Source: Auanema rhodensis
Taxonomy: Eukaryota; Nematoda; Chromadorea; Rhabditida; Rhabditidae
Length of the DNA: 64,000 nt
Direction: 5' to 3'
NCBI GenBank assembly: GCA_964057225.1
Contig: OZ059895.1
Span: 12,462,001-12,526,000, forward strand
The translations under genes were made by a program, and so were the position numbers. Below, one piece after another: positions 34,513-45,694 of this stretch. Position 1 is the stretch's first letter, and each line of letters begins with the position of its first letter. The notes under the pieces are model-generated. The model was not told the DNA's origin. It worked only from the letters and a program-made list of their open reading frames with translations, and did not search any database.

Positions 34513-34922
34513 TTTCAAATTTTTTTAACGATCATACCACGTTGAAAGTACGCAATGCAGCTGATTTTCAATTTTATCTCTTCAGTAACAAATGTTTTTA
34601 ATTTTCCAGCAGTTTTACTTAGATAGCTCAACCCAAGGCATCAAAATATCTTCAATCTTATTTCTATATTACAGTTATAAATCAGTAGTTTATGAACCTT
34701 CATCTTAACTTTACTGTTTCTATCTATTTCCTATTGAAACAAACATTGTTTAAACACTATACAACTGTGAAACCTTTTTTAATTTATTGTATTTGGATCT
34801 CATAAGATTTGATATCATCGAGGGATTTAGATGTAACGTAGAAAATTACATAACTAACATGAAAATGGAAAAAAAACAATAACGAGGATAAGTATGTAAA
34901 TCATTGAATATCAGGTATTTTC

Positions 34923-35041
34923 GCTTACGACCATACCACGTTGAAAGTACGCCATCCCGTCCGATCTGGCAAGTCAAGCAACGTTGGGCCCGGTTAGTAC
35001 TTAGATCGGAGACGGCTTGGGAATCCCGGGTGCCGTAAGCT
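34923..35041 (+). rRNA. 5S rRNA gene, variant G81A
   Basis: 529-bp monomer followed by the remnant at 35452. Confidence 0.94.
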
Positions 35042-35451
35042 TTTCAAATTTTTTTAACGATCATACCACGTTGAAAGTACGCCATGCAGCTGATTTTCAA
35101 TTTTATCTCTTCAGTAACAAGTGTTTTTAATTTTCCAGCAGTTTTACTTAGATAGCTCAACCCAAGGCATCAAAATATCTTCAATCTTATTTCTATATTA
35201 CAGTTATAAACCAGTAGTTTATGAACCTTCATCTTAACTTTACTGTTTCTATCTATTTCCTATTGAAACAAACATTGTTTAAACACTATACAACTGTGAA
35301 ACCTTTTTTAATTCATTGTATTTGGATCTCATAAGATTTGATATCATCGAGGGATTCAGATGTAACGTAGAAAATTACATAACTAACATGAAATTGGAAA
35401 AAAAACAATAACGAGGATAAGTATGTAAATCATTGAATATCAGATTTTTTC

Positions 35452-35484
35452 GCTTACGACCATACCACGTTGAAAGTACGCCAT
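35452..35484 (+). pseudogene. 5S remnant (first 33 bp)
   Basis: Opens the first 2385-bp higher-order unit. 399-bp monomer. Confidence 0.9.
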
Positions 35485-35850
35485 GCAGCTGATTTTCAAT
35501 TTTATCTCTTCCGTAACAAATGTTTTTAATTTTCCAGCAGTTTTACTTAGATAGCTCAACCCAAGGCATCAAAATATCTTCAATCTTATTTCTATATTAC
35601 AGTTATAAACCAGTAGTTTATAAACCTTCATCTTAACTTTACTGTTTCTATCTATTTCCTATTGAAACAAACATTGTTTAAACACTATACAACTGTGAAA
35701 CCTTTTTTAATTTATTGTATTTGGATCTCATAAGATTTGATATCATCGAGGGATTCAGATGTAACGTAGAAAATTACATAACTAACATGAAAATGGAAAA
35801 AAAACAATAACGAGGATAAGTATGTAAATCATTGAATATCAGGTATTTTC

Positions 35851-35969
35851 GCTTACGACCATACCACGTTGAAAGTACGCCATCCCGTCCGATCTGGCAA
35901 GTCAAGCAACGTTGGGCCCGGTTAGTACTTAGATCGGAGACGGCTTGGGAATCCCGGGTGCCGTAAGCT
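35851..35969 (+). rRNA. 5S rRNA gene, variant G81A
   Basis: Its spacer is diverged, with several changes shared only with the copy at 38236. Confidence 0.94.
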
Positions 35970-36379
35970 TTTCAAATTTTTTTAACGATCATACCACGTT
36001 GAAAGTACGCCATGCAGCTGATTTTCAATTTTATCTCTTCAGTAACAAGTGTTTTTAATTTTCCAGCAGTTTTACTTAGATAGCTCAACCCAAGGCATCA
36101 AAATATCTTCAATCTTATTTCTATATTACAGTTATAAACCAGTAGTTTATGAACCTTCATCTTAACTTTACTGTTTCTATCTATTTCCTATTAAAACAAA
36201 CGTTGTTTAAACACTATACAACTGTGAAACCTTTTTTAATTTATTGTATTTGGAGCTCATAAGATTCAATATTATCGAGGGATTTAGATGTAACGTGGAA
36301 AATTACATAACTAACATGAAATTGGAAAAAAAACAATAACGAGGATAAATATGTAAATCATTGAATATCAGATATTTCC

Positions 36380-36412
36380 GCTTACAACCATACCACGTTG
36401 AAAGTACGCCAT
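36380..36412 (+). pseudogene. 5S remnant, diverged (GCTTACAACC)
   Basis: G7 is changed to A, and the upstream junction reads ATATTTCC. 399-bp monomer. Confidence 0.88.
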
Positions 36413-36778
36413 GCAGCTGATTTTCAATTTTATCTCTTCCGTAACAAATGTTTTCAATTTTCCAGCAGTTTTACTTAGATAGCTCAACCCAAGGCATCAA
36501 AATATCTTCAATCTTATTTCTATATTACAGTTATAAACCAGTAGTTTATGAACCTTCATCTTAACTTTACTGTTTCTATCTATTTCCTATTGAAACAAAC
36601 ATTGTTTAAACACTATACAACTGTGAAACCTTTTTTAATTTATTGTATTTGGATCTTATAAGATTTGATATCATCGAGGGATTTAGATGTAACGTAGAAA
36701 ATTACATAACTAACATGAAATTGGAAAAAAAACAATAACGAGGATAAGTATGTAAATCATTGAATATCAGGTATTTTC

Positions 36779-36897
36779 GCTTACGACCATACCACGTTGA
36801 AAGTACGCCATCCCGTCCGATCTGGCAAGTCAAGCAACGTTGGGCCCGGTTAGTACTTGGATCGGAGACGGCTTGGGAATCCCGGGTGCCGTAAGCT
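36779..36897 (+). rRNA. 5S rRNA gene, canonical
   Basis: 529-bp monomer. Confidence 0.95.
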
Positions 36898-37307
36898 TTT
36901 CAAATTTTTTTAACGATCATACCACGTTGAAAGTACGCAATGCAGCTGATTTTCAATTTTATCTCTTCCGTAACAAATGTTTTTAATTTTCCAGCAGTTT
37001 TACTTAGATAGCTCAACCCAAGGCATCAAAATATCTTCAATCTTATTTCTATATTACAGTTATAAACCAGTAGTTTATGAACCTTCATCTTAACTTTACT
37101 GTTTCTATCTATTTCCTATTGAAACAAACATTGTTTTAACACTATACAACTGTGAAACCTTTTTTAATTTATTGTATTTGGAGCTCATAAGATTTGATAT
37201 CATCGAGAAATTTAGATGTAACGTAGAAAATTACATAACTAACATGAAATTGGAAAAAAAACAATAACGAGGATAAGTATGTAAATCATTGAATATCAGG
37301 TATTTTC

Positions 37308-37426
37308 GCTTACGACCATACCACGTTGAAAGTACGCCATCCCGTCCGATCTGGCAAGTCAAGCAACGTTGGGCCCGGTTAGTATTTGGATCGGAGACGG
37401 CTTGGGAATCCCGCGTGCCGTAAGCT
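37308..37426 (+). rRNA. 5S rRNA gene, variant C78T, G107C
   Basis: AGTATTTGG for AGTACTTGG, plus the helix V change. Confidence 0.91.
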
Positions 37427-37836
37427 TTTCAAATTTTTTTAACGATCATACCACGTTGAAAGTACGCAATGCAGCTGATTTTCAATTTTATCTCTTCAGT
37501 AACAAATGTTTTTAATTTTCCAGCAGTTTTACTTAGATAGCTCAACCCAAGGCATCAAAATATCTTCAATCTTATTTCTATATTACAGTTATAAATCAAT
37601 AGTTTATGAACCTTCATCTTAACTTTACTGTTTCTATCTATTTCCTATTGAAACAAACATTGTTTAAACACTATACAACTGTGAAACCTTTTTTAATTCA
37701 TTGTATTTGGATCTCATAAGATTTGATATCATCGAGGGATTCAGATGTAACGTAGAAAATTACATAACTAACATGAAATTGGAAAAAAAACAATAACGAG
37801 GATAAGTATGTAAATCATTGAATATCAGATTTTTTC

Positions 37837-37869
37837 GCTTACGACCATACCACGTTGAAAGTACGCCAT
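37837..37869 (+). pseudogene. 5S remnant (first 33 bp)
   Basis: Opens the second 2385-bp unit. 399-bp monomer. Confidence 0.9.
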
Positions 37870-38235
37870 GCAGCTGATTTTCAATTTTATCTCTTCCGTA
37901 ACAAATGTTTTTAATTTTCCAGCAGTTTTACTTAGATAGCTCAACCCAAGGCATCAAAATATCTTCAATCTTATTTCTATATTACAGTTATAAACCAGTA
38001 GTTTATAAACCTTCATCTTAACTTTACTGTTTCTATCTATTTCCTATTGAAACAAACATTGTTTAAACACTATACAACTGTGAAACCTTTTTTAATTTAT
38101 TGTATTTGGATCTCATAAGATTTGATATCATCGAGGGATTCAGATGTAACGTAGAAAATTACATAACTAACATGAAAATGGAAAAAAAACAATAACGAGG
38201 ATAAGTATGTAAATCATTGAATATCAGGTATTTTC

Positions 38236-38354
38236 GCTTACGACCATACCACGTTGAAAGTACGCCATCCCGTCCGATCTGGCAAGTCAAGCAACGTTGG
38301 GCCCGGTTAGTACTTAGATCGGAGACGGCTTGGGAATCCCGGGTGCCGTAAGCT
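38236..38354 (+). rRNA. 5S rRNA gene, variant G81A
   Basis: Counterpart of 35851. Confidence 0.94.
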
Positions 38355-38764
38355 TTTCAAATTTTTTTAACGATCATACCACGTTGAAAGTACGCCATGC
38401 AGCTGATTTTCAATTTTATCTCTTCAGTAACAAGTGTTTTTAATTTTCCAGCAGTTTTACTTAGATAGCTCAACCCAAGGCATCAAAATATCTTCAATCT
38501 TATTTCTATATTACAGTTATAAACCAGTAGTTTATGAACCTTCATCTTAACTTTACTGTTTCTATCTATTTCCTATTAAAACAAACGTTGTTTAAACACT
38601 ATACAACTGTGAAACCTTTTTTAATTTATTGTATTTGGAGCTCATAAGATTCAATATTATCGAGGGATTTAGATGTAACGTGGAAAATTACATAACTAAC
38701 ATGAAATTGGAAAAAAAACAATAACGAGGATAAATATGTAAATCATTGAATATCAGATATTTCC

Positions 38765-38797
38765 GCTTACAACCATACCACGTTGAAAGTACGCCAT
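38765..38797 (+). pseudogene. 5S remnant, diverged (GCTTACAACC)
   Basis: Counterpart of 36380. 399-bp monomer. Confidence 0.88.
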
Positions 38798-39163
38798 GCA
38801 GCTGATTTTCAATTTTATCTCTTCCGTAACAAATGTTTTCAATTTTCCAGCAGTTTTACTTAGATAGCTCAACCCAAGGCATCAAAATATCTTCAATCTT
38901 ATTTCTATATTACAGTTATAAACCAGTAGTTTATGAACCTTCATCTTAACTTTACTGTTTCTATCTATTTCCTATTGAAACAAACATTGTTTAAACACTA
39001 TACAACTGTGAAACCTTTTTTAATTTATTGTATTTGGATCTTATAAGATTTGATATCATCGAGGGATTTAGATGTAACGTAGAAAATTACATAACTAACA
39101 TGAAATTGGAAAAAAAACAATAACGAGGATAAGTATGTAAATCATTGAATATCAGGTATTTTC

Positions 39164-39282
39164 GCTTACGACCATACCACGTTGAAAGTACGCCATCCCG
39201 TCCGATCTGGCAAGTCAAGCAACGTTGGGCCCGGTTAGTACTTGGATCGGAGACGGCTTGGGAATCCCGGGTGCCGTAAGCT
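39164..39282 (+). rRNA. 5S rRNA gene, canonical
   Basis: Counterpart of 36779. Confidence 0.95.
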
Positions 39283-39692
39283 TTTCAAATTTTTTTAACG
39301 ATCATACCACGTTGAAAGTACGCAATGCAGCTGATTTTCAATTTTATCTCTTCCGTAACAAATGTTTTTAATTTTCCAGCAGTTTTACTTAGATAGCTCA
39401 ACCCAAGGCATCAAAATATCTTCAATCTTATTTCTATATTACAGTTATAAACCAGTAGTTTATGAACCTTCATCTTAACTTTACTGTTTCTATCTATTTC
39501 CTATTGAAACAAACATTGTTTTAACACTATACAACTGTGAAACCTTTTTTAATTTATTGTATTTGGAGCTCATAAGATTTGATATCATCGAGAAATTTAG
39601 ATGTAACGTAGAAAATTACATAACTAACATGAAATTGGAAAAAAAACAATAACGAGGATAAGTATGTAAATCATTGAATATCAGGTATTTTC

Positions 39693-39811
39693 GCTTACGA
39701 CCATACCACGTTGAAAGTACGCCATCCCGTCCGATCTGGCAAGTCAAGCAACGTTGGGCCCGGTTAGTACTTGGATCGGAGACGGCTTGGGAATCCCGCG
39801 TGCCGTAAGCT
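39693..39811 (+). rRNA. 5S rRNA gene, variant G107C
   Basis: Counterpart of 37308 without the C78T change. Confidence 0.92.
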
Positions 39812-40221
39812 TTTCAAATTTTTTTAACGATCATACCACGTTGAAAGTACGCAATGCAGCTGATTTTCAATTTTATCTCTTCAGTAACAAATGTTTTTAA
39901 TTTTCCAGCAGTTTTACTTAGATAGCTCAACCCAAGGCATCAAAATATCTTCAATCTTATTTCTATATTACAGTTATAAATCAGTAGTTTATGAACCTTC
40001 ATCTTAACTTTACTGTTTCTATCTATTTCCTATTGAAACAAACATTGTTTAAACACTATACAACTGTGAAACCTTTTTTAATTTATTGTATTTGGATCTC
40101 ATAAGATTTGATATCATCGAGGGATTTAGATGTAACGTAGAAAATTACATAACTAACATGAAAATGGAAAAAAAACAATAACGAGGATAAGTATGTAAAT
40201 CATTGAATATCAGGTATTTTC

Positions 40222-40340
40222 GCTTACGACCATACCACGTTGAAAGTACGCCATCCCGTCCGATCTGGCAAGTCAAGCAACGTTGGGCCCGGTTAGTACT
40301 TGGATCGGAGACGGCTTGGGAATCCCGGGTGCCGTAAGCT
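40222..40340 (+). rRNA. 5S rRNA gene, canonical
   Basis: Opens the first 1457-bp unit. The following spacer has ATAATACAG for ATATTACAG. Confidence 0.95.
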
Positions 40341-40750
40341 TTTCAAATTTTTTTAACGATCATACCACGTTGAAAGTACGCCATGCAGCTGATTTTCAAT
40401 TTTATCTCTTCAGTAACAAATGTTTTTAATTTTCCAGCAGTTTTACTTAGATAGCTCAACCCAAGGCATCAAAATATCTTCAATCTTATTTCTATAATAC
40501 AGTTATAAACCAGTAGTTTATGAACCTTCATCTTAACTTTACTGTTTCTATCTATTTCCTATTGAAACAAACATTGTTTTAACACTATACAACTGTGAAA
40601 CCTTTTTCAATTTATTGTATTTGGAGCTCATAAGATTTGATATCATCGAGGAATTCAGATGTAACGTAGAAAATTACATAACTAACATGAAATTGGAAAA
40701 AAAACAATAACGAGGATAAGTATGTAAATCATTGAATATCAGGTATTTTC

Positions 40751-40869
40751 GCTTACGACCATACCACGTTGAAAGTACGCCATCCCGTCCGATCTGGCAA
40801 GTCAAGCAACGTTGGGCCCGGTTAGTACTTAGATCGGAGACGGCTTGGGAATCCCGGGTGCCGTAAGCT
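40751..40869 (+). rRNA. 5S rRNA gene, variant G81A
   Basis: 529-bp monomer followed by the remnant at 41280. Confidence 0.94.
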
Positions 40870-41279
40870 TTTCAAATTTTTTTAACGATCATACCACGTT
40901 GAAAGTACGCCATGCAGCTGATTTTCAATTTTATCTCTTCAGTAACAAGTGTTTTTAATTTTCCAGCAGTTTTACTTAGATAGCTCAACCCAAGGCATCA
41001 AAATATCTTCAATCTTATTTCTATATTACAGTTATAAACCAGTAGTTTATGAACCTTCATCTTAACTTTACTGTTTCTATCTATTTCCTATTGAAACAAA
41101 CATTGTTTAAACACTATACAACTGTGAAACCTTTTTCAATTTATTGTATTTGGATCTCATAAGATTTGATATCATCGAGGGATTCAGATGTAACGTAGAA
41201 AATTACATAACTAACATGAAATTGGAAAAAAAACAATAACGAGGATAAGTATGTAAATCATTGAATATCAGATTTTTTC

Positions 41280-41312
41280 GCTTACGACCATACCACGTTG
41301 AAAGTACGCCAT
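41280..41312 (+). pseudogene. 5S remnant (first 33 bp)
   Basis: Truncated at the echo junction. 399-bp monomer. Confidence 0.9.
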
Positions 41313-41678
41313 GCAGCTGATTTTCAATTTTATCTCTTCCGTAACAAATGTTTTTAATTTTCCAGCAGTTTTACTTAGATAGCTCAACCCAAGGCATCAA
41401 AATATCTTCAATCTTATTTCTATATTACAGTTATAAACCAGTAGTTTATGAACCTTCATCTTAACTTTACTGTTTCTATCTATTTCCTATTGAAACAAAC
41501 ATTGTTTAAACACTATACAACTGTGAAACCTTTTTTAATTTATTGTATTTGGATCTCATAAGATTTGATATCATCGAGGGATTCAGATGTAACGTAGAAA
41601 ATTACATAACTAACATGAAAATGGAAAAAAAACAATAACGAGGATAAGTATGTAAATCATTGAATATCAGGTATTTTT

Positions 41679-41797
41679 GCTTACGACCATACCACGTTGA
41701 AAGTACGCCATCCCGTCCGATCTGGCAAGTCAAGCAACGTTGGGCCCGGTTAGTACTTGGATCGGAGACGGCTTGGGAATCCCGGGTGCCGTAAGCT
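41679..41797 (+). rRNA. 5S rRNA gene, canonical
   Basis: Upstream junction TTTTTG. Opens the second 1457-bp unit. Confidence 0.95.
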
Positions 41798-42207
41798 TTT
41801 CAAATTTTTTTAACGATCATACCACGTTGAAAGTACGCCATGCAGCTGATTTTCAATTTTATCTCTTCAGTAACAAATGTTTTTAATTTTCCAGCAGTTT
41901 TACTTAGATAGCTCAACCCAAGGCATCAAAATATCTTCAATCTTATTTCTATAATACAGTTATAAACCAGTAGTTTATGAACCTTCATCTTAACTTTACT
42001 GTTTCTATCTATTTCCTATTGAAACAAACATTGTTTTAACACTATACAACTGTGAAACCTTTTTCAATTTATTGTATTTGGAGCTCATAAGATTTGATAT
42101 CATCGAGGAATTCAGATGTAACGTAGAAAATTACATAACTAACATGAAATTGGAAAAAAAACAATAACGAGGATAAGTATGTAAATCATTGAATATCAGG
42201 TATTTTC

Positions 42208-42326
42208 GCTTACGACCATACCACGTTGAAAGTACGCCATCCCGTCCGATCTGGCAAGTCAAGCAACGTTGGGCCCGGTTAGTACTTAGATCGGAGACGG
42301 CTTGGGAATCCCGGGTGCCGTAAGCT
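42208..42326 (+). rRNA. 5S rRNA gene, variant G81A
   Basis: 529-bp monomer followed by the remnant at 42737. Confidence 0.94.
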
Positions 42327-42736
42327 TTTCAAATTTTTTTAACGATCATACCACGTTGAAAGTACGCCATGCAGCTGATTTTCAATTTTATCTCTTCAGT
42401 AACAAGTGTTTTTAATTTTCCAGCAGTTTTACTTAGATAGCTCAACCCAAGGCATCAAAATATCTTCAATCTTATTTCTATATTACAGTTATAAACCAGT
42501 AGTTTATGAACCTTCATCTTAACTTTACTGTTTCTATCTATTTCCTATTGAAACAAACATTGTTTAAACACTATACAACTGTGAAACCTTTTTTAATTTA
42601 TTGTATTTGGATCTCATAAGATTTGATATCATCGAGGGATTCAGATGTAACGTAGAAAATTACATAACTAACATGAAATTGGAAAAAAAACAATAACGAG
42701 GATAAGTATGTAAATCATTGAATATCAGATTTTTTC

Positions 42737-42769
42737 GCTTACGACCATACCACGTTGAAAGTACGCCAT
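42737..42769 (+). pseudogene. 5S remnant (first 33 bp)
   Basis: Truncated at the echo junction. 399-bp monomer. Confidence 0.9.
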
Positions 42770-43135
42770 GCAGCTGATTTTCAATTTTATCTCTTCCGTA
42801 ACAAATGTTTTTAATTTTCCAGCAGTTTTACTTAGATAGCTCAACCCAAGGCATCAAAATATCTTCAATCTTATTTCTATATTACAGTTATAAACCAGTA
42901 GTTTATGAACCTTCATCTTAACTTTACTGTTTCTATCTATTTCCTATTGAAACAAACATTGTTTAAACACTATACAACTGTGAAACCTTTTTTAATTTAT
43001 TGTATTTGGATCTTATAAGATTTGATATCATCGAGGGATTTAGATGTAACGTAGAAAATTACATAACTAACATGAAATTGGAAAAAAAACAATAACGAGG
43101 ATAAGTATGTAAATCATTGAATATCAGGTATTTTC

Positions 43136-43254
43136 GCTTACGACCATACCACGTTGAAAGTACGCCATCCCGTCCGATCTGGCAAGTCAAGCAACGTTGG
43201 GCCCGGTTAGTACTTGGATCGGAGACGGCTTGGGAATCCCGCGTGCCGTAAGCT
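43136..43254 (+). rRNA. 5S rRNA gene, variant G107C
   Basis: Fourth and last copy of this variant. Confidence 0.92.
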
Positions 43255-43664
43255 TTTCAAATTTTTTTAACGATCATACCACGTTGAAAGTACGCAATGC
43301 AGCTGATTTTCAATTTTATCTCTTCAGTAACAAATGTTTTTAATTTTCCAGCAGTTTTACTTAGATAGCTCAACCCAAGGCATCAAAATATCTTCAATCT
43401 TATTTCTATATTACAGTTATAAATCAGTAGTTTATGAACCTTCATCTTAACTTTACTGTTTCTATCTATTTCCTTTTGAAACAAACATTGTTTAAACACT
43501 ATACAACTGTGAAACCTTTTTTAATTTATTGTATTTGGATCTCATAAGATTTGATATCATCGAGGGATTTAGATGTAACGTAGAAAATTACATAACTAAC
43601 ATGAAAATGGAAAAAAAACAATAACGAGGATAAGTATGTAAATCATTGAATATCAGGTATTTTC

Positions 43665-43783
43665 GCTTACGACCATACCACGTTGAAAGTACGCCATCCC
43701 GTCCGATCTGGCAAGTCAAGCAACGTTGGGCCCGGTTAGTACTTGGATCGGAGACGGCTTGGGAATCCCGGGTGCCGTAAGCT
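43665..43783 (+). rRNA. 5S rRNA gene, canonical
   Basis: Its spacer is interrupted by the second LTR element and resumes at 48276. Confidence 0.95.
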
Positions 43784-44104
43784 TTTCAAATTTTTTTAAC
43801 GATCATACCACGTTGAAAGTACGCCATGCAGCTGATTTTCAATTTTATCTCTTCAGTAACAAATGTTTTTAATTTTCCAGCAGTTTTACTTAGATAGCTC
43901 AACCCAAGGCATCAAAATATCTTCAATCTTATTTCTATAATACAGTTATAAACCAGTAGTTTATGAACCTTCATCTTAACTTTACTGTTTCTATCTATTT
44001 CCTATTGAAACAAACATTGTTTTAACACTATACAACTGTGAAACCTTTTTCAATTTATTGTATTTGGAGCTCATAAGATTTGATATCATCGAGGAATTCA
44101 GATG

Positions 44105-44108
44105 TAAC
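44105..44108 (+). repeat. Target-site duplication TAAC, left copy
   Basis: Matches 48276-48279. Joining the flanks restores GATGTAACGTAG of the uninterrupted spacer. Confidence 0.85.
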
Positions 44109-44521
44109 CGTTCCATGGTGGTTCCCCAGGGTTCCGGCTGGGTAACCACATGGAATTATTTTCTTTTCTTCCAAATATAAATGATAAAGAGTATAGAGAG
44201 AAAGGTTTATTCATGATAAAGTATACAAATTACAATAATAAAAGTTACATAATGATTCCTAGTCGCAGCCCAAAGGACTCGTAAGGAAACCTTATATAGT
44301 ATTCCTTACGAGCATAAAAAGTGGTTATATCAGGTCCGCGGAACTTGGTTCCGCTTGAATTGGGCTTTCTTTAATTAAACTTAATATGAAAAAGTGTTCG
44401 TTCATTGTTGCATTGAATTCCTGTTTCTCAAATGTAGCGTCAGCTATTTGTTTTTATAATGTTCCGTTTTATAAGCGATTGACGTTGTCAATCGCTCTAC
44501 TTATAGGACACGTATGGAACA
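44109..44521 (-). repeat. 3' LTR of the minus-strand element
   Basis: 413 bp. It differs from 47863-48275 by GGTGG/GTTGG near the left end and ATTATTTT/ATTACTTT. It contains three perfect short inverted repeats and a near-perfect fourth. TATA (plus-strand 44291-44300, minus CTATATAAG) and AATAAA (plus TTTATT at 44206-44211) are in minus-strand order. Confidence 0.9.
44278..44312 (-). promoter_or_regulatory. TATA box inside an 11-bp inverted repeat, 3' LTR
   Basis: CTCGTAAGGAA (44278-44288) and TTCCTTACGAG (44302-44312) are perfect inverted copies. The 13-base loop holds the TATATA core. The same structure lies at 48032-48066 in the 5' LTR, where it would act as the promoter. Function is inferred. 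Confidence 0.5.
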
Positions 44522-44723
44522 TGCCTAATATCGAAAAAGTAGCTGACCTCAGCTACATCGAGAAAGTGAAATTCCATGCAAATGTGAAAGTTGTATGAAA
44601 TGTTTCAAAAAATAAAAGAATACTGATAATACAGAACAATTTTATGAGAAAAAATAAAGGAAAACAATGTAATTACAAAATAATATATCATATATCATAC
44701 TGGGAATCTTTCAAAAGTTCTTT
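44522..44723 (-). other. AT-rich 3' untranslated part of the minus-strand element
   Basis: Lies between the stop of the 200-residue frame and the 3' LTR. It holds a perfect inverted repeat, GTAGCTGA/TCAGCTAC, near 44538-44556. No polypurine tract and no gene seen. Confidence 0.5.
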
Positions 44724-45326
44724 TTAGTCTTCTTCATAATACTGGTGTATCTCTGGTAATGGTGATGATCCTAGGTCGTGGAGAAGATCCATAGTCTTGT
44801 TGCATAAATCCGTTTTTCTTTCCATTTCTTCCTTGGTGGTTGCTGGTGATGCCAGAAATATTTGTAGAGCATTTATAATGCTTTTTCTTGCCTCTGTGGA
44901 TGGCAGTTCGCTGCAATGTTGCAGGCTCCATTCTTGATAGGCCGAATGGGTCTCGGCAATAATCCAGTTTGGTGTCTGCTGTACTGGTGAATCGCAACTA
45001 GGTGAATAACCTAGTTGGTCCCTTAGTTCAGCAATGGCATCTCGGATGACTCCTGCTATGTTGGTCCATGGTCCTATGCAGTGGTCAACCTCCGACAGTT
45101 GATCCTTGTCGTATTGGTAACATAGGATTTTGAGCGTTTCAGTACTGGTGTTCGCTCTTGTTAGTCCTTGAACTAACTCCTTCAGGATCTTCTCTTTTCT
45201 GGGGCGGTTGGCGATGGTATTGGCGCCTAGCTGCTTCAATTCTCTTACTAATAGTTGAATTGAAAGCCATCTCTTTTTGGCCATCATGAGGGGAATTTCG
45301 ACGGCTTCAGGAAGTTGGGTGGACAT
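44724..45326 (-). CDS. Unrecognised 200-residue protein of the minus-strand element
   Basis: Starts at a true ATG (MSTQLPEAVEIP). I do not recognise the family. It looks mostly helical and soluble, with no signal peptide, no membrane segment, no zinc knuckle and no protease or polymerase motif. A capsid-like Gag fragment is possible. The frame stays open upstream of the ATG to about 45430, with a lysine-rich stretch (QKGGDKKEG). It may therefore be the second exon of a longer protein joined to the frame at 45695-46431. Confidence 0.55.
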   Translation of the reverse strand: MSTQLPEAVEIPLMMAKKRWLSIQLLVRELKQLGANTIANRPRKEKILKELVQGLTRANTSTETLKILCYQYDKDQLSEVDHCIGPWTNIAGVIRDAIAELRDQLGYSPSCDSPVQQTPNWIIAETHSAYQEWSLQHCSELPSTEARKSIINALQIFLASPATTKEEMERKTDLCNKTMDLLHDLGSSPLPEIHQYYEED

Positions 45327-45694
45327 TGTTTTCTTTGTTACTGTTTTCTGTCCTTTTATCCTTTTAAAACTAGGTCGGTCTGTTCCTTCCTTTTTGTCGC
45401 CTCCTTTTTGATCAGTTAGGTGAAAAAGTGATGAAGATTGGTAATTAAAACTTTGCAGTGATTTTTGAAAGATTCCAAGTATGATGTATAATTTTATTTT
45501 GAAATTTTGGTTATTAATACAATATTTTTATGAGAGTGAAAAATACAAATGTACAATAATTTGTGTAGAATTTTATGTCTTACTTAAATGAGAAAAAAAT
45601 ATATATATAGGTTCAAGTTTAGATGGAAATTATGAAAATTATGAAAATGGTATTATACTTTTTGTGATTTTTATATAGAAATTATGGATTTTTA
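45327..45694 (-). other. Possible intron or spacer between the element's open frames
   Basis: Mostly very AT-rich. On the minus strand a good splice donor (ACTACAA/GTAAGAAG, cut near 45709/45708) lies a few codons before the stop at 45695. An acceptor such as CAAAAAG/GAGGCG near 45406 would keep the frame into the 200-residue protein. That acceptor is weak for a nematode. Inference only. Confidence 0.35.

Larger units (their letters stand above)
35452..40221 (+). repeat. Two tandem 2385-bp higher-order units
   Basis: Units at 35452-37836 and 37837-40221. Order in each: remnant, G81A gene, diverged remnant (GCTTACAACC), canonical gene, G107C gene. The order and the private changes, including AAGATTCAATATTATCG near 36264 and 38650, are shared by both units. 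Confidence 0.92.
40222..43135 (+). repeat. Two tandem 1457-bp higher-order units
   Basis: Units begin at 40222 and 41679. Each has a canonical gene monomer, a G81A gene monomer and a remnant monomer (529+529+399). Units of the same build also occur at 49822-51278 and 51808-53264. Confidence 0.92.
21526..44108 (+). repeat. 5S rDNA tandem array, middle block
   Basis: This is array sequence between the two retroelements. It starts with the right half of the 5S gene split by the BEL element and ends in a spacer split by the second element. It holds the clearest higher-order repeats: three 1864-bp units, then 928-bp dimers, then two 2385-bp units, then two 1457-bp units. All genes point the same way. 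The spacers hold no other gene that I can recognise. Confidence 0.95.

Noticed and set aside
44109..44125. Resemblance of the LTR edge (GTTCCATGGTG) to the 5' end of tRNA-Gln
   Set aside because: Only 11 bases match and the other LTR differs within the match; probably chance, although the primer site is also of tRNA-Gln type.
44386..44598. 70-codon plus-strand frame across the LTR edge of the second element
   Set aside because: It runs antisense to the element and through LTR hairpins; no recognisable domain.
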